From Janthinobacterium sp. Marseille (GTDB taxonomy: Bacteria; Pseudomonadota; Gammaproteobacteria; Burkholderiales; Burkholderiaceae_D): 64,000 nt of DNA. Shown in pieces: positions 18,204-29,149 of this stretch. The notes below the pieces were generated by a model that was given only the letters and a program-made list of their open reading frames with translations, had not been told where the DNA came from and did no database searches. The stretch lies in NCBI RefSeq assembly GCF_000013625.1, contig NC_009659.1:2976001-3040000 (forward strand), written 5' to 3'. Each line of letters begins with the position of its first letter. The stretch's first letter is position 1. The position numbers were made by a program, and so were the translations under genes.

Positions 18204-20684
18204 TCACTTTATTGCCCAATTCAAATTCAAATATCCGTAATGACGTTTTTCACGCACGCCGTCATACGGGTGCATGCTGACTCCAAGGCCGTAGCCGATA
18301 CTGAACACGTCATCAAATGACCACAGGTGCCCGTACTGCAGGCCGGAAGTAGAACCGGTGTTGAAAGCTTCCTGCCAGTAGCGCCCGGTATAAACCTGCA
18401 CTTGCTGCACCATCGAACGGCGATAGCGCCGCCAGGTGCGCCATTCGCCGAGCAATGCGACAGTGGCTTCGCGATCGCTGATCGGATTGAAATACACCGC
18501 ATCCCGCGCACTGTTACGCGAGGTCGCCAGCGAGACCATCGAATCCAGTTTGAAAATGGGACCACTCATCCAGCGCTCAGTCCATGCGATACCGAACACA
18601 TCGCGCTGATTGCCATCACTGAATTTGGTAGTCGATACTTCTGTATCTATGCTGCGCGATTCGTTCTGCTGCCAGGTCAGCCCGGCCAGCAGGCGGCGTC
18701 CCGTCACATTCGCGTTATACGCGGCAGCCGACAAATCATTGACGTTGCTATCAGCCGCCAAGCGCATACGCCAGTGATCCGAGAAATACTTCACGACCTG
18801 CAAGGCGATGCCGCTCTTGTCTGCGTTCTGTGTAGCCTGGTTAACTTCACCTTCTATTTCCAGATCGCGTACCCGGTAATCCAGGCCGACACCGATACGG
18901 GTCCGCGGCACGCTCGTTTCCGTCGGCAAGCGGCGATCAACGCTGCCGGTTGAACGCGACAGATGCGTAAACACACGGAAGGCTTCGCCCAAAGAATTCG
19001 TTAAAGGTTCCGAGTAAAGCTGCGCATCAAAAATCGACTCGGCTCCGGCCAATTGCCCGCCCTTACCTATCGTTGTGCTGACACGTAAAAACGGCCTGTC
19101 GTGGATATCCAGCTTGCGTGCAAGGTTCTGTACCCCCTTGTCTTCCGGATAGTCAGCCTGCAATGGCGGCAAGACGGCTTTAGCCTCGGCAAACTCATTC
19201 AAGGCCAGCAGGCTTTCGCCACGTCCGACTTGCGCCCCCAGGGATTTATGATCGTCGAGCTGCATCAGCGTGAATTCATCCAGTGCCGTACGCGGATGTT
19301 CACGCGAACTTTGCAGGCTGGCCCAAGCGAGTCTGGTCTGTCCGTTGAATGGTGCAATCGCGCGCAACTCCGCCAGGTGCTTCTCGGCTTCCTTCAGGCG
19401 ATCCGCATACATGCGTATCAATGCCGGTGTTACCGTTGCTGTCGGATAATCGCCATTCGGTGCTTCCACCGAGGGTATGCCGCGGTTCGCCAAAGTCGGG
19501 GTCACCTGCATGACGCCATCGGCCAGAGCCTGTGCCTCATCATGTTGCTCGGCTTCGCTATACGCATATGCCAGGCCGTTACGCCAGGTATCGATATTCG
19601 CCACATCACCACGACCGGCATCATTGATCGCCGAGATATACAAATCACGCGCCTGCTCCGGCTGCTCCAGATAGAGGTAGGCATCAGCTGCAGCCGCTTT
19701 TGCATACGAAGGCATCGCAACACCTGCAGCCAGCAACTCCTGATACAGCTGCACGACCTCTTTCATCATCTGGCGATCACGCAAGGCAACCATACGGTCA
19801 AACCTGGTTGCCGCTTGAGGGCCGAAACGATTCAAGACATTGGCCGTTTCAGCCAGTGCCGTATCGGTGGTCTGGAAGCGCGGCTTCCTTTCATCGACCG
19901 TCAACTGGGTTTCACCAAAATTGACCGTGTGGCCGGCAACGGAATGCGCCAACTGCAACTGTTCTTCCTTGCTGAACCAGTCCAAATGCTTATCCGCACT
20001 ACGTGCTGCCAGATAAGGCATACCCGCGCCATTCAGCGCGAATACATAGCCGCGATAAGCTTCGCGCGATTGCGGATCAAGCCGCACGGCGTCCTGATAG
20101 CCATTCGCTGCATACAGGGCTTCTTCACGACGGCTGTAAACAAAACCCAGCAAGGTGACCATGGGCGCATCACTACGCTTGTATGCCGAACTGAAAGTCG
20201 GCAGGAAACTTTGCACATATTGCAAAGCCAGATCGGATTGCTTTTGCCCGAGCAGCGCATGGACCAACCCCGTGCGCAACTCCATATCATTCGGATCATT
20301 GCGCAGTGCGAAGCGGTAAATTTTTTCTGCCAGCGACCACCGTTCGGCGGAACGCGCCGACTGCCCGAGTGATTTCAATACATAAAGCGGTGTGCCGACT
20401 ACAGTTAACTCATCCGCGTATGTGAGTGCATTGTTAAAGTCGCCCGCCCAGGCAAGGACGACGACCAGGTCATACAAGACTTTTTGATTTTCCGGGTACT
20501 CGCGATGCCAGGCCTGCAGTTTCTCAATCGCAGAAGCGGTCTGACCGTCGCGCGCAGCATGGATCACGGCATCATATTCAGTCGATGGGATAGCCGCCTG
20601 CGTAAAATTTGCGACACCTAAACCCAAAAAACAAAAAGTGATTCCTGAAACTGCTGCTTGCAAACGATTGCGCTTATTTCTCAT
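18204..20684 (-). CDS. pgaA: PNAG outer-membrane export porin with TPR domain
   Basis: 826 residues, close to E. coli PgaA (807). A signal peptide (ending FTQAA) precedes an alpha-helical TPR-like region (residues about 35-500, with repeats such as GQTASAIEKLQAWHREYPENQKVLYDL) and a C-terminal beta-barrel (from about residue 520, alternating aromatic strands to the terminal YGYLNLNWAIK). It secretes partly deacetylated poly-GlcNAc across the outer membrane. First gene of pgaABCD; the upstream 831 bp contain no clear gene. Confidence 0.93.
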   Translation of the reverse strand: MRNKRNRLQAAVSGITFCFLGLGVANFTQAAIPSTEYDAVIHAARDGQTASAIEKLQAWHREYPENQKVLYDLVVVLAWAGDFNNALTYADELTVVGTPLYVLKSLGQSARSAERWSLAEKIYRFALRNDPNDMELRTGLVHALLGQKQSDLALQYVQSFLPTFSSAYKRSDAPMVTLLGFVYSRREEALYAANGYQDAVRLDPQSREAYRGYVFALNGAGMPYLAARSADKHLDWFSKEEQLQLAHSVAGHTVNFGETQLTVDERKPRFQTTDTALAETANVLNRFGPQAATRFDRMVALRDRQMMKEVVQLYQELLAAGVAMPSYAKAAAADAYLYLEQPEQARDLYISAINDAGRGDVANIDTWRNGLAYAYSEAEQHDEAQALADGVMQVTPTLANRGIPSVEAPNGDYPTATVTPALIRMYADRLKEAEKHLAELRAIAPFNGQTRLAWASLQSSREHPRTALDEFTLMQLDDHKSLGAQVGRGESLLALNEFAEAKAVLPPLQADYPEDKGVQNLARKLDIHDRPFLRVSTTIGKGGQLAGAESIFDAQLYSEPLTNSLGEAFRVFTHLSRSTGSVDRRLPTETSVPRTRIGVGLDYRVRDLEIEGEVNQATQNADKSGIALQVVKYFSDHWRMRLAADSNVNDLSAAAYNANVTGRRLLAGLTWQQNESRSIDTEVSTTKFSDGNQRDVFGIAWTERWMSGPIFKLDSMVSLATSRNSARDAVYFNPISDREATVALLGEWRTWRRYRRSMVQQVQVYTGRYWQEAFNTGSTSGLQYGHLWSFDDVFSIGYGLGVSMHPYDGVREKRHYGYLNLNWAIK

Positions 20685-21515
20685 GAGCTCGCTAAATAAA
20701 ATGAATGTGCATTTACGAACAAAAGTAAAGACACCTCTTTATGAGCGAATCGCCGACCAGTTGCGCCCGCTTTCATTAAATAAAAACATCCAACTAAAGG
20801 GATGCTTTTAAATACATAGAGTTCCTACGCACGCAAAAATGGATGCGAATTTTCTCACGCTAAAAATTTCATGAAGCACGAGAATTATCTGAATCAGTAT
20901 CTGGCCATGAACACCTGGAATCAGTGCGGTCGCGTAAGACGACTCTTGGAAATTAGAGCGGACTGTATCAGAGCGAGAAAAAACACAATGTCAACAAATG
21001 CTAACAAACGACAGGAAAAATACAGACAACGCGAAGGGATTGTTAAAGATTGATAAATCGAGTGTTTATGAGGGTTTCCGCACCTATTTCGAATCGAAAT
21101 CAGGCTATATTTTTTGGACAAAGAAAGACAAAAACACAACTTCCATGGAAAGTGTTTTCGCTTGAAGTTCAGCAAATTCCAAACGGCTTCGAACTGTGCA
21201 GATTATTTTTTGAATAAGAGATTTAAAAATCGGGCGTGCCGGATAATGTGCAAAGACGAGCTGAACAGCGTGCAGGAATTGCTGAAGCAGATAAAAAAAT
21301 TCTCCGGCAGACGGGTATATCTGGCGAAGAATATATTCTGAACCGTGAGCCTTTAGCGGCCTGGCGCAACTGTCTCGGCATGCAATGTTTGCTTAAGTTG
21401 TTTCAGGTTCCCGGAAAAAAACGGCTTGGATGGGTGACTCTGCGAACGAAGCAACAAAATATCGAAACTCAGCTATCCCTGAACCGTCGCACCCCAAGAC
21501 GGGGTCGGCAGCACA
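20685..21515. other. Gene-free AT-rich gap between pgaA and the adhesin gene
   Basis: 831 bp without a convincing gene. Short open frames (20871-21053 plus, 21114-21341 plus, 20921-21175 minus) have no recognisable product, unusual composition and no strong ribosome-binding site. It must contain the pgaA promoter near its left end. The stretch is visibly richer in A+T than the flanking genes and may be degraded or horizontally acquired DNA. Confidence 0.5.
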
Positions 21516-23177
21516 TTAAGGACAAGTCGTCCCGTCTACCATATGGACCGCACCAATTGGAGTTGCAACGGGAATGCTGCATTGTCCGCCAAGGATTACA
21601 TTGCCTGTTGAGTTTGGCAGTACTGTAAGACTCGAGCCTGTATAGTCCGCCAACAAAATACCAAAACTATGTGCGGCAGTTGCACCTTGACCGGATAAGC
21701 GATTGTTATATACCTGCACAATCGAATCGGCCACAACGAGCGCGGCCGCATTTGAGTTCTGGTTATATCCGCTAGCGATGTTGTTGCCGACGATGACGTT
21801 TGTCGAGTTTTCAACGCCTAGCGCTGTGGCGCTACTGGTCGGAGAAATGTTTAATGCAAGCGATACCGTGTTATCCAGAATACGCACATTATTTACACCT
21901 AAGGCGTTAATGCCACGGTAGTTCACGCCAACGCCGGCGACATCAGTGGACATAATGTTCATGCCGCTAATGGTGCTGTTATTAGCCATGGCAACCGTTG
22001 CTCTGGTGCCGAACCCAAAGGATGCAAACGACGAATGGATGGTTGCTCCTGGCAATGAAGCTGTAACAGTACGTCCACTTGCAGTAACGACATTCAGGGA
22101 GCCTTTTCCGATCAGGGTCTGGCCATCCTGGAGCACAGTAGAGGCAGTGGTATTGAATGTTCCCGCCAACACCACTGTGCTATTGCTGCCTGCTAAAGCC
22201 ACTTCGGTGGGAAGAGATGCGCCAGTAGTGGTTTCACTGGAAATAGCGACTATCGCCTGCCCTCCGGCAGTTGTAGATGCTTTTTCATGCGCAATTTGTC
22301 GCGTGCCAACCTGGCTGACGATATCCACATCTCGCACGATAGGCGCAGTCATGCGGCGCTCTTGCGCCGTCATGCGTTGCGCAGAGGAAGCCACGTTCCC
22401 CAATGGGATGCGCAAGCGCAGTGCCACGAAACTTTGGCTACCGCGAGCATTGTCGTCCTGGTACTCCGCGCCTATCGTTAACTGCGCGCCTTTCCACGTA
22501 TCGCTGAATTCAGCCATCACATACTCGGCCCGCACGCGGGTGCCTTGTACCTTGAGACCATCATCTGAAAATCGATAGCCCGCGAGGTAAGCCCGAACCT
22601 GTCGCGTATCTTCCTCGTCGAAAACAGGCAGACGCCATCCAGCTTCGATATCAAAACCTGGTAGCGCACGCTCTTCTTGCGCAGTCGTTGTCACAAAGAG
22701 GGAACCACCGGACACCGATCCTGTGTTGCTGCTGGATAAAGTGGTGCTCTTCTTGCCAAATGGCTGATACACATTGGCGCGCCAATCGAACTGACGCCCG
22801 AGCGCCTCGACACCTAATGTGGCCTGATCATAGGAATTGTTATAAGTAGTCCTGCGTCTGTCGACAAAACCATATGCGCCGAGATTCCATCCAGTCTCAA
22901 GCATGTGGCGCATACCACCGCCCAGGCTTCCTTCAAAATCCCCACCATTCGCCATACGGGCACGAACGTTCGCAAAATAAAGCGAACGCGCATCCTGCAC
23001 TACAGGGATAAAGAGATTCGCTTCACCGATATCCCGTTTGGACCCGACTTTACCTTCCAGGTCGAGATAGGTGCTCCATTTCTCTTGTCCGGCATTCTGC
23101 GCGTATGCCCCGGCACTGACGCAAGCCGAAAATACAGATACAGCGATCCTAAGCTTGTTGGATTTCACCCGACCCAT
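21516..23177 (-). CDS. Inverse autotransporter with beta-helix passenger (intimin/invasin-type barrel)
   Basis: 553 residues from the ATG at 23177 (MGRVKSNKLR), preceded by AGGGAG; the longer frame from 23309 has no signal sequence at its start. A signal peptide ends AGAYAQ. Residues about 30-270 match the intimin/invasin inverse-autotransporter barrel (GSLGGGMRHMLETGWNLGAYGFVD, NVYQPFGKK, YRFSDDGLKVQGTRVRAEY, LTIGAEYQDDNARGSQSFVALRLRIPL). The passenger lacks Ig-like domains; residues about 325-553 look like a right-handed parallel beta-helix (NNSTISGMNI, VNNVRILDNTVS, STNVIVGNNIAS) and end with a Cys pair (GQCSIP, TTCP). Probably a surface adhesin, consistent with its place beside pga. Confidence 0.82.
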   Translation of the reverse strand: MGRVKSNKLRIAVSVFSACVSAGAYAQNAGQEKWSTYLDLEGKVGSKRDIGEANLFIPVVQDARSLYFANVRARMANGGDFEGSLGGGMRHMLETGWNLGAYGFVDRRRTTYNNSYDQATLGVEALGRQFDWRANVYQPFGKKSTTLSSSNTGSVSGGSLFVTTTAQEERALPGFDIEAGWRLPVFDEEDTRQVRAYLAGYRFSDDGLKVQGTRVRAEYVMAEFSDTWKGAQLTIGAEYQDDNARGSQSFVALRLRIPLGNVASSAQRMTAQERRMTAPIVRDVDIVSQVGTRQIAHEKASTTAGGQAIVAISSETTTGASLPTEVALAGSNSTVVLAGTFNTTASTVLQDGQTLIGKGSLNVVTASGRTVTASLPGATIHSSFASFGFGTRATVAMANNSTISGMNIMSTDVAGVGVNYRGINALGVNNVRILDNTVSLALNISPTSSATALGVENSTNVIVGNNIASGYNQNSNAAALVVADSIVQVYNNRLSGQGATAAHSFGILLADYTGSSLTVLPNSTGNVILGGQCSIPVATPIGAVHMVDGTTCP

Positions 23178-23406
23178 TGCCACTCCCTGTAGCGTTTGTT
23201 GTTTTTTCTGACAACATTTTACAAACAGGCTCAAGAAGTGCAACAAGCTTGTTGTAGCAAGGTGACGCGAAAAGTCAGGGGCTCCTGTCAATCCATATAT
23301 CCTGCTCATTACGGCAAATAAAGTTGCCTTTTAAATATTACTCGATTTTCGATACGAAATCCGACAACAGGATTTCCACTATTTCATCTTTGTACGCCCA
23401 GCCGAC

Positions 23407-23435
23407 TTGAATTATCCAACAAGCGTCCCTATACT
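23407..23435 (+). promoter_or_regulatory. Sigma70 promoter of groESL
   Basis: TTGAAT (23407-23412) and TATACT (23430-23435) are separated by 17 bases, a near-consensus vegetative promoter. Its -10 box abuts the CIRCE repressor site, so bound HrcA would block RNA polymerase. Confidence 0.8.
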
Positions 23436-23461
23436 TAGCACTCGTCGGGAGAGAGTGCTAA
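23435..23461 (+). promoter_or_regulatory. CIRCE element (HrcA operator)
   Basis: TTAGCACTC (23435-23443), nine bases, then GAGTGCTAA (23453-23461): a perfect match to the CIRCE consensus with canonical spacing. It predicts HrcA control of groESL; hrcA itself is not in this window. Confidence 0.96.
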
Positions 23462-23572
23462 CAACTTACCCCGGACGACCAACTTTCTAGTGCGGCATGA
23501 ATGCACTGTAAAGCACGCTTTGCAGCCCACTGCCGCAAATCACCATAACCTATTGAAAACTAAGGAGTTTGT

Positions 23573-23863
23573 ATGAACCTTCGTCCTTTGCACGATCGCG
23601 TCATCGTCAAGCGCCTCGACCAGGAAACAAAAACTGCGTCCGGCCTCATCATTCCTGAAGCAGCTGCTGAAAAGCCTGATCAAGGTGAAATTCTGGCAAT
23701 CGGCAACGGCAAGATCCTCGAAGACGGCAAAGTTCGCCCACTCGACGTTAAAGTCGGCGATCGCGTTCTGTTCGGCAAATACGCAGGCCAAACCGTCAAA
23801 GTTGATGGCAACGAAGTTCTCGTGATGCGCGAAGAAGACATCATGGCAATCGTACAAAAGTGA
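23573..23863 (+). CDS. groES: Co-chaperonin GroES
   Basis: 96 residues, [18 protein letters not shown] at the start, mobile loop ([23 protein letters not shown]) and roof residues as in GroES (E. coli 97). It forms the heptameric lid of GroEL. AAGGAG sits 6 bases before the ATG. First gene of groESL under the CIRCE-controlled promoter; 106 bp separate it from groEL. Confidence 0.98.
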
Positions 23864-23954
23864 TGCCGTTTTTCGGACGTGACGGCCATGCCGTAGCGCT
23901 CGAAATGGTGTCATCCCTAGTCGGGATTCAGTGATTCAGTCACTCAACGAATAA

Positions 23955-25616
<1,662 letters not shown>

Positions 25617-25682
25617 TTGTCGTTCCGCTTGCGGTACCGTCCTGCACGGTGCCGCAGCCCGATGCGCTTTTTCTGCACATCA

Positions 25683-25718
25683 AAAAAGCCCGCAAGGTTT
25701 AGGCCTTGCGGGCTTTTT
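25683..25718 (+). terminator. Intrinsic terminator of groESL
   Basis: GCCCGCAAGG (25688-25697) pairs perfectly with CCTTGCGGGC (25704-25713), followed by TTTTT. An A-run before the stem allows it to act also on the convergent GTPase transcript. Confidence 0.92.
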
Positions 25719-25744
25719 GTTTGTCCCGGGACTTCCGGATTTAT

Positions 25745-26692
25745 TTAGCGTCGACGTGCTGCACTATCGTCACGACTTTCTTCTGTTTCTTCATCATCGT
25801 CATTTGCCACATCGCTCAGCGATGGCGGCGGCTGGAAGCTGGCCAACAAGGCGATGCGGCTCTCCGGCGTTTCCAGGCTGACCCGACCCAGCGCACCAAC
25901 CCGGTAATCCTGCAGGAAGGTATGTGCTGCTTTTTCCAGGTCAAGTTCACCACCCTTGATACGGAAGCCGCGCCGCAAAGCGACGCCTTCAATCACGCTG
26001 ACACCGTCTATGCCTTCGGTGGGAAAACCGTAACGCGCGGTCAACAGCTGCGGGTAATGCATGAGGACGATGTCCGCCAGGAAGGTCGCGACTTCTTCTT
26101 CAATCAGCGCATTGCTGCCGATCGCATGGCTGGCTGCCAGCATCAGGCCATCACTTGGATGTTCGATCTTCGGCCACATCATGCCCGGTGTATCGGTCAA
26201 CACCATATTGTTGCCGAGGTAGAGACGCTGCTGCATCTTGGTCACGGCCGGCTCATCACCGACTTTGGCGACGCGCTTTTTCAGCAAGGCATTCATCAGC
26301 GTTGACTTGCCGACGTTAGGAATGCCCATGATCATGATGCGCAAAGGTTTGAGCGCGGTCCCGCGATGCGGTGCAATCTTCAGGCACAAACCCGGGATCT
26401 TGGCGACATCGGAGGGCTTTTTGCAGCTCAGCGCCACCGCATGCACACCCTTTTGGCTATTGTATAAATCCAGCCATTTTTGCGTCGCGGCCGGATCGGC
26501 CAGGTCACTCTTGTTGAGGATCTTTAAACAGGGACGCTGGCGGAAGGTGCGCAGCTCTTCGATCATCGGATTACGGCTGGCCTGCGGTACGCGCGCGTCC
26601 AGCACCTCGATGATCATGTCGGTCTTTTCCATGGCTTCCGCCGCCTTCTTGCGGGCGGCGTTCATGTGACCTGGGTACCATTGTATGGACAT
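25745..26692 (-). CDS. Ribosome biogenesis GTPase, YlqF/RbgA-like
   Basis: 315 residues from the ATG at 26692 (MSIQWYPGHMNAARKKAAE), the standard N-terminus of YlqF/RbgA; the open frame continues upstream but without conserved sequence. The GTPase motifs are circularly permuted: G4 (LNKSDLAD) precedes G1 (GIPNVGKSTLMN) and G3 (DTPGMMWP). RbgA assists late assembly of the 50S subunit in Bacillus subtilis; in proteobacteria the homologue is less studied. The C-terminus is an acidic-then-arginine tail (DDDEETEESRDDSAARRR). Confidence 0.92.
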   Translation of the reverse strand: MSIQWYPGHMNAARKKAAEAMEKTDMIIEVLDARVPQASRNPMIEELRTFRQRPCLKILNKSDLADPAATQKWLDLYNSQKGVHAVALSCKKPSDVAKIPGLCLKIAPHRGTALKPLRIMIMGIPNVGKSTLMNALLKKRVAKVGDEPAVTKMQQRLYLGNNMVLTDTPGMMWPKIEHPSDGLMLAASHAIGSNALIEEEVATFLADIVLMHYPQLLTARYGFPTEGIDGVSVIEGVALRRGFRIKGGELDLEKAAHTFLQDYRVGALGRVSLETPESRIALLASFQPPPSLSDVANDDDEETEESRDDSAARRR

Positions 26693-27034
26693 GCGTGACT
26701 TTATCTGAGGGAAGCAAGCCGCTATTTTACTCGCTCGCAGCCCCCTTCGAGGACAAGCCGGCCCCGGTTTCGGCAGATTCCACGCATTAAGTACCCTGAA
26801 ATCGGCAGAAATTGTCATACGCGCGTCATATCCGGCATGCACACTCATGTCCGCAGCGCCAACGGGGACCGGCGCAATAAAGGTCCCGACCAATTCCTTT
26901 GCGGTGTTGCGGCCCTGCCGGACATTGCAAGAAACGCATCTATCGTGCACTTCTTTCGTCCTTCCGCCGCCCTGTCGCGTGACGCCCGCCGTCACAGCAC
27001 GGTGTCGCTTCACTCCCACCCGACTCGATAAACG
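26693..27034. other. Intergenic region between the RbgA-like GTPase and zntB
   Basis: 342 bp between divergent genes. It must hold both promoters, but I see no clear -35/-10 pair, repeat or RNA hairpin, and the short frames inside it look spurious. Confidence 0.5.
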
Positions 27035-28057
27035 ATGATCAGCGCCAGCGGCTTGAACTACGGCTCGGACCCATCCGGTCTGATCTGGGGCTTCCTGTTT
27101 AAACCGGAACAGCCGGCGAGCCTGATCAATTCCAGTGAAGCACTGGCCTGGCTACAGCTGGCGCCGGCACAACGCGCCGGTGAATTTATCTGGCTGCACT
27201 TCAACCTCAGTAATACCGCCAGCGAAAAATGGATGAGCGAACATGCCGGCGTCGCCGACGAGTTCAATGAAGCATTACACGATGGCTCGCGTTCGACCCG
27301 CATCGAGCTGGCCGACAATACGCTGATTGCAGTCGTCAACGACGTGCTGCACAGCTTTTCCTTTGAATCGGCCGATATCGCTACCTTGTGGCTGAGCGTG
27401 ACGCAAGATGTCGTCATCAGTGCGCGCCGCACCCCGCTGAAATCAATCGAGCGCCTGCGCCAGGCGGTCGAGCATGGCGATACGATACGGTCATCGGTCG
27501 AGCTGCTGGTGCACCTGCTGCGCGACCAGGCGGATGTACTGGTCAAAATCGTGCGCGATGCCGTCGCCCGTGTCGACCGGGTGGAAGACAGTCTGCTGGC
27601 CGGACGCCTGAACAAGCAACGCACCGACCTTGGTGCCCTGCGCCGTATCCTGGTCCGCCTGCAACGCCTGTTGGCACCGGAACCTGCAGCCCTGTTCCGC
27701 CTGCTGCAAAAACCACCGGTGTGGGTGGTCGAACTGGATAGCCAGGAACTACGCCAGTCGACCGAGGAATTTTCTGTGGTCCTGAGCGATATGAGTTCTC
27801 TGCAGGAGCGCATCAAATTGCTGCAGGAAGAAATCGCAGCGCAGGTCAACGAAGAAAACAGCCGCAGCCTGTATGTGCTGACCATCGTCACAGTACTCGC
27901 GCTGCCGATCAATATCATTGCCGGTTTGCTCGGCATGAACGTCGGCGGCGTACCGCTGGCCGAGCATGCTTACGGCTTCTGGATCGTGGCCGGCATCGTC
28001 GCCACCTTCACCGTCGTCGCCGGCTGGTTTGTCATCCGCAAACAAAAGCAGGATTGA
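27035..28057 (+). CDS. zntB: CorA-like zinc/magnesium transporter, ZntB type
   Basis: 340 residues: a large N-terminal cytoplasmic domain with a long helix (residues about 150-285) and two C-terminal membrane helices. The first ends in the CorA-family signature GMN, here in the ZntB-style context GLLGMNVGGVPL. ZntB moves Zn2+ across the inner membrane in enterobacteria. The length agrees with E. coli ZntB (327). It stands as a single gene. The metal preference is inferred from the GMNVGGVP context rather than proven. Confidence 0.88.
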   Translation: MISASGLNYGSDPSGLIWGFLFKPEQPASLINSSEALAWLQLAPAQRAGEFIWLHFNLSNTASEKWMSEHAGVADEFNEALHDGSRSTRIELADNTLIAVVNDVLHSFSFESADIATLWLSVTQDVVISARRTPLKSIERLRQAVEHGDTIRSSVELLVHLLRDQADVLVKIVRDAVARVDRVEDSLLAGRLNKQRTDLGALRRILVRLQRLLAPEPAALFRLLQKPPVWVVELDSQELRQSTEEFSVVLSDMSSLQERIKLLQEEIAAQVNEENSRSLYVLTIVTVLALPINIIAGLLGMNVGGVPLAEHAYGFWIVAGIVATFTVVAGWFVIRKQKQD

Positions 28058-28212
28058 CGAACGCTGTATTCATTTGCAAACGAACATTCGTTCAATTTAT
28101 AAGCCTGCATCACAGCCCATCCGTGACTTGCGCCAAAGCAAGTGATTTCGCATAGAATCTGAGGCTCGCCCCTTATGCGTCACTATGGCGCCCATCAACG
28201 ACGGAAAATCGA

Positions 28213-29133
28213 ATGTTCGCAAAAGTGCATGCAGTCGCCAGGCAAGTGGGCGAAATCGTAGTTGGCAAAGATGTACAGATTCGCCAGGCGCTGGTTTGCC
28301 TGCTGGCCGGTGGCCACCTCTTGATCGAAGATGTACCTGGTGTCGGCAAGACGACCCTGGCACATGCGCTGGCAATTTCGCTCGGCTTGCAATTCAACCG
28401 TCAACAATTCACCAGCGACCTGCTACCGGCAGATGTGGTCGGTATTTCCATCTTCGATCGCGAGAAAAACGGCTTTGTATTTCATCCCGGCCCTATCTTC
28501 ACGCAGGTATTGCTGGCCGATGAAATCAATCGCGCCACACCGAAAGCACAATCGGCCCTGCTCGAAGCAATGGAGGAACGGCAAGTCACATCCGATGGCG
28601 TCACCCGCCCCTTGCCCGAACCCTTCTTTGTCATCGCCACACAAAACCCGACGCATCAGCTCGGCACCTTCCCCTTGCCCGAATCGCAACTGGATCGTTT
28701 CCTGATGTGTTTGTCGCTCGGTTATCCGGATGCCGCTTCCGAACGCGCATTGCTGATGGGAGAAGACCGGCGCACGCTGTTGAAAGCATTGCCGATGGCG
28801 ATGCAAGCCACTGATTTGATGGCGGCACAGGCAGAACTGAAAAACATCCATGTCTCGTCAGCATTGATCGATTACATCCAGGCCCTTGCCGCTGCTTCAC
28901 GCCAAAACGGCATGTTTGTCGAGGGACTGAGTCCGCGCGCCACGATTGCACTGCTGCAAGCGGCGCGTGCCTGGGCCGCACTCGAAGGACGCAACCATGT
29001 CATCCCGGAAGACGTACAAGCGGTGCTGGTGCCGGTGACCGCGCATCGCCTGCGTTCAGTCAAAGCCGGCAGCGCCAGTGCACTCGGCAGCCGCGACCTG
29101 GTCCTGCAATTAATGAGGTCGGTCAGCGTCTGA
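28213..29133 (+). CDS. MoxR family AAA+ ATPase
   Basis: 306 residues with Walker A (EDVPGVGKTTLA), Walker B (LLADEINRATPK), the sensor region (FFVIATQNPTHQLGTFPLPESQLDRF) and the MoxR C-terminal lid (SPRATIALLQAARAWAALEGR). MoxR ATPases act as chaperones for assembly of envelope or metal-containing complexes. It heads the cluster MoxR - DUF58 - transglutaminase, a standard partner set, with MltB following, which suggests cell-envelope work. Confidence 0.93.
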   Translation: MFAKVHAVARQVGEIVVGKDVQIRQALVCLLAGGHLLIEDVPGVGKTTLAHALAISLGLQFNRQQFTSDLLPADVVGISIFDREKNGFVFHPGPIFTQVLLADEINRATPKAQSALLEAMEERQVTSDGVTRPLPEPFFVIATQNPTHQLGTFPLPESQLDRFLMCLSLGYPDAASERALLMGEDRRTLLKALPMAMQATDLMAAQAELKNIHVSSALIDYIQALAAASRQNGMFVEGLSPRATIALLQAARAWAALEGRNHVIPEDVQAVLVPVTAHRLRSVKAGSASALGSRDLVLQLMRSVSV

Positions 29134-29149
29134 AGCGGAGCCACTGATC

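Larger units (their letters stand above)
23178..23572. other. groE upstream region
   Basis: This 395 bp gap between the divergent adhesin and groES holds the groE promoter and CIRCE element, listed separately. The left half (23178-23330) should hold the adhesin promoter, which I cannot place with confidence. Confidence 0.6.

Noticed and set aside
21236..21628. 130-codon plus-strand frame with an antitoxin-like look (ADKKILRQTGISGEEYI)
   Set aside because: It runs into the antisense of the adhesin gene, has no strong ribosome-binding site and no toxin partner; not enough to call.
26692..27019. N-terminal extension of the RbgA-like GTPase
   Set aside because: The open frame continues upstream but the conserved protein starts at 26692; the extension has no family similarity.
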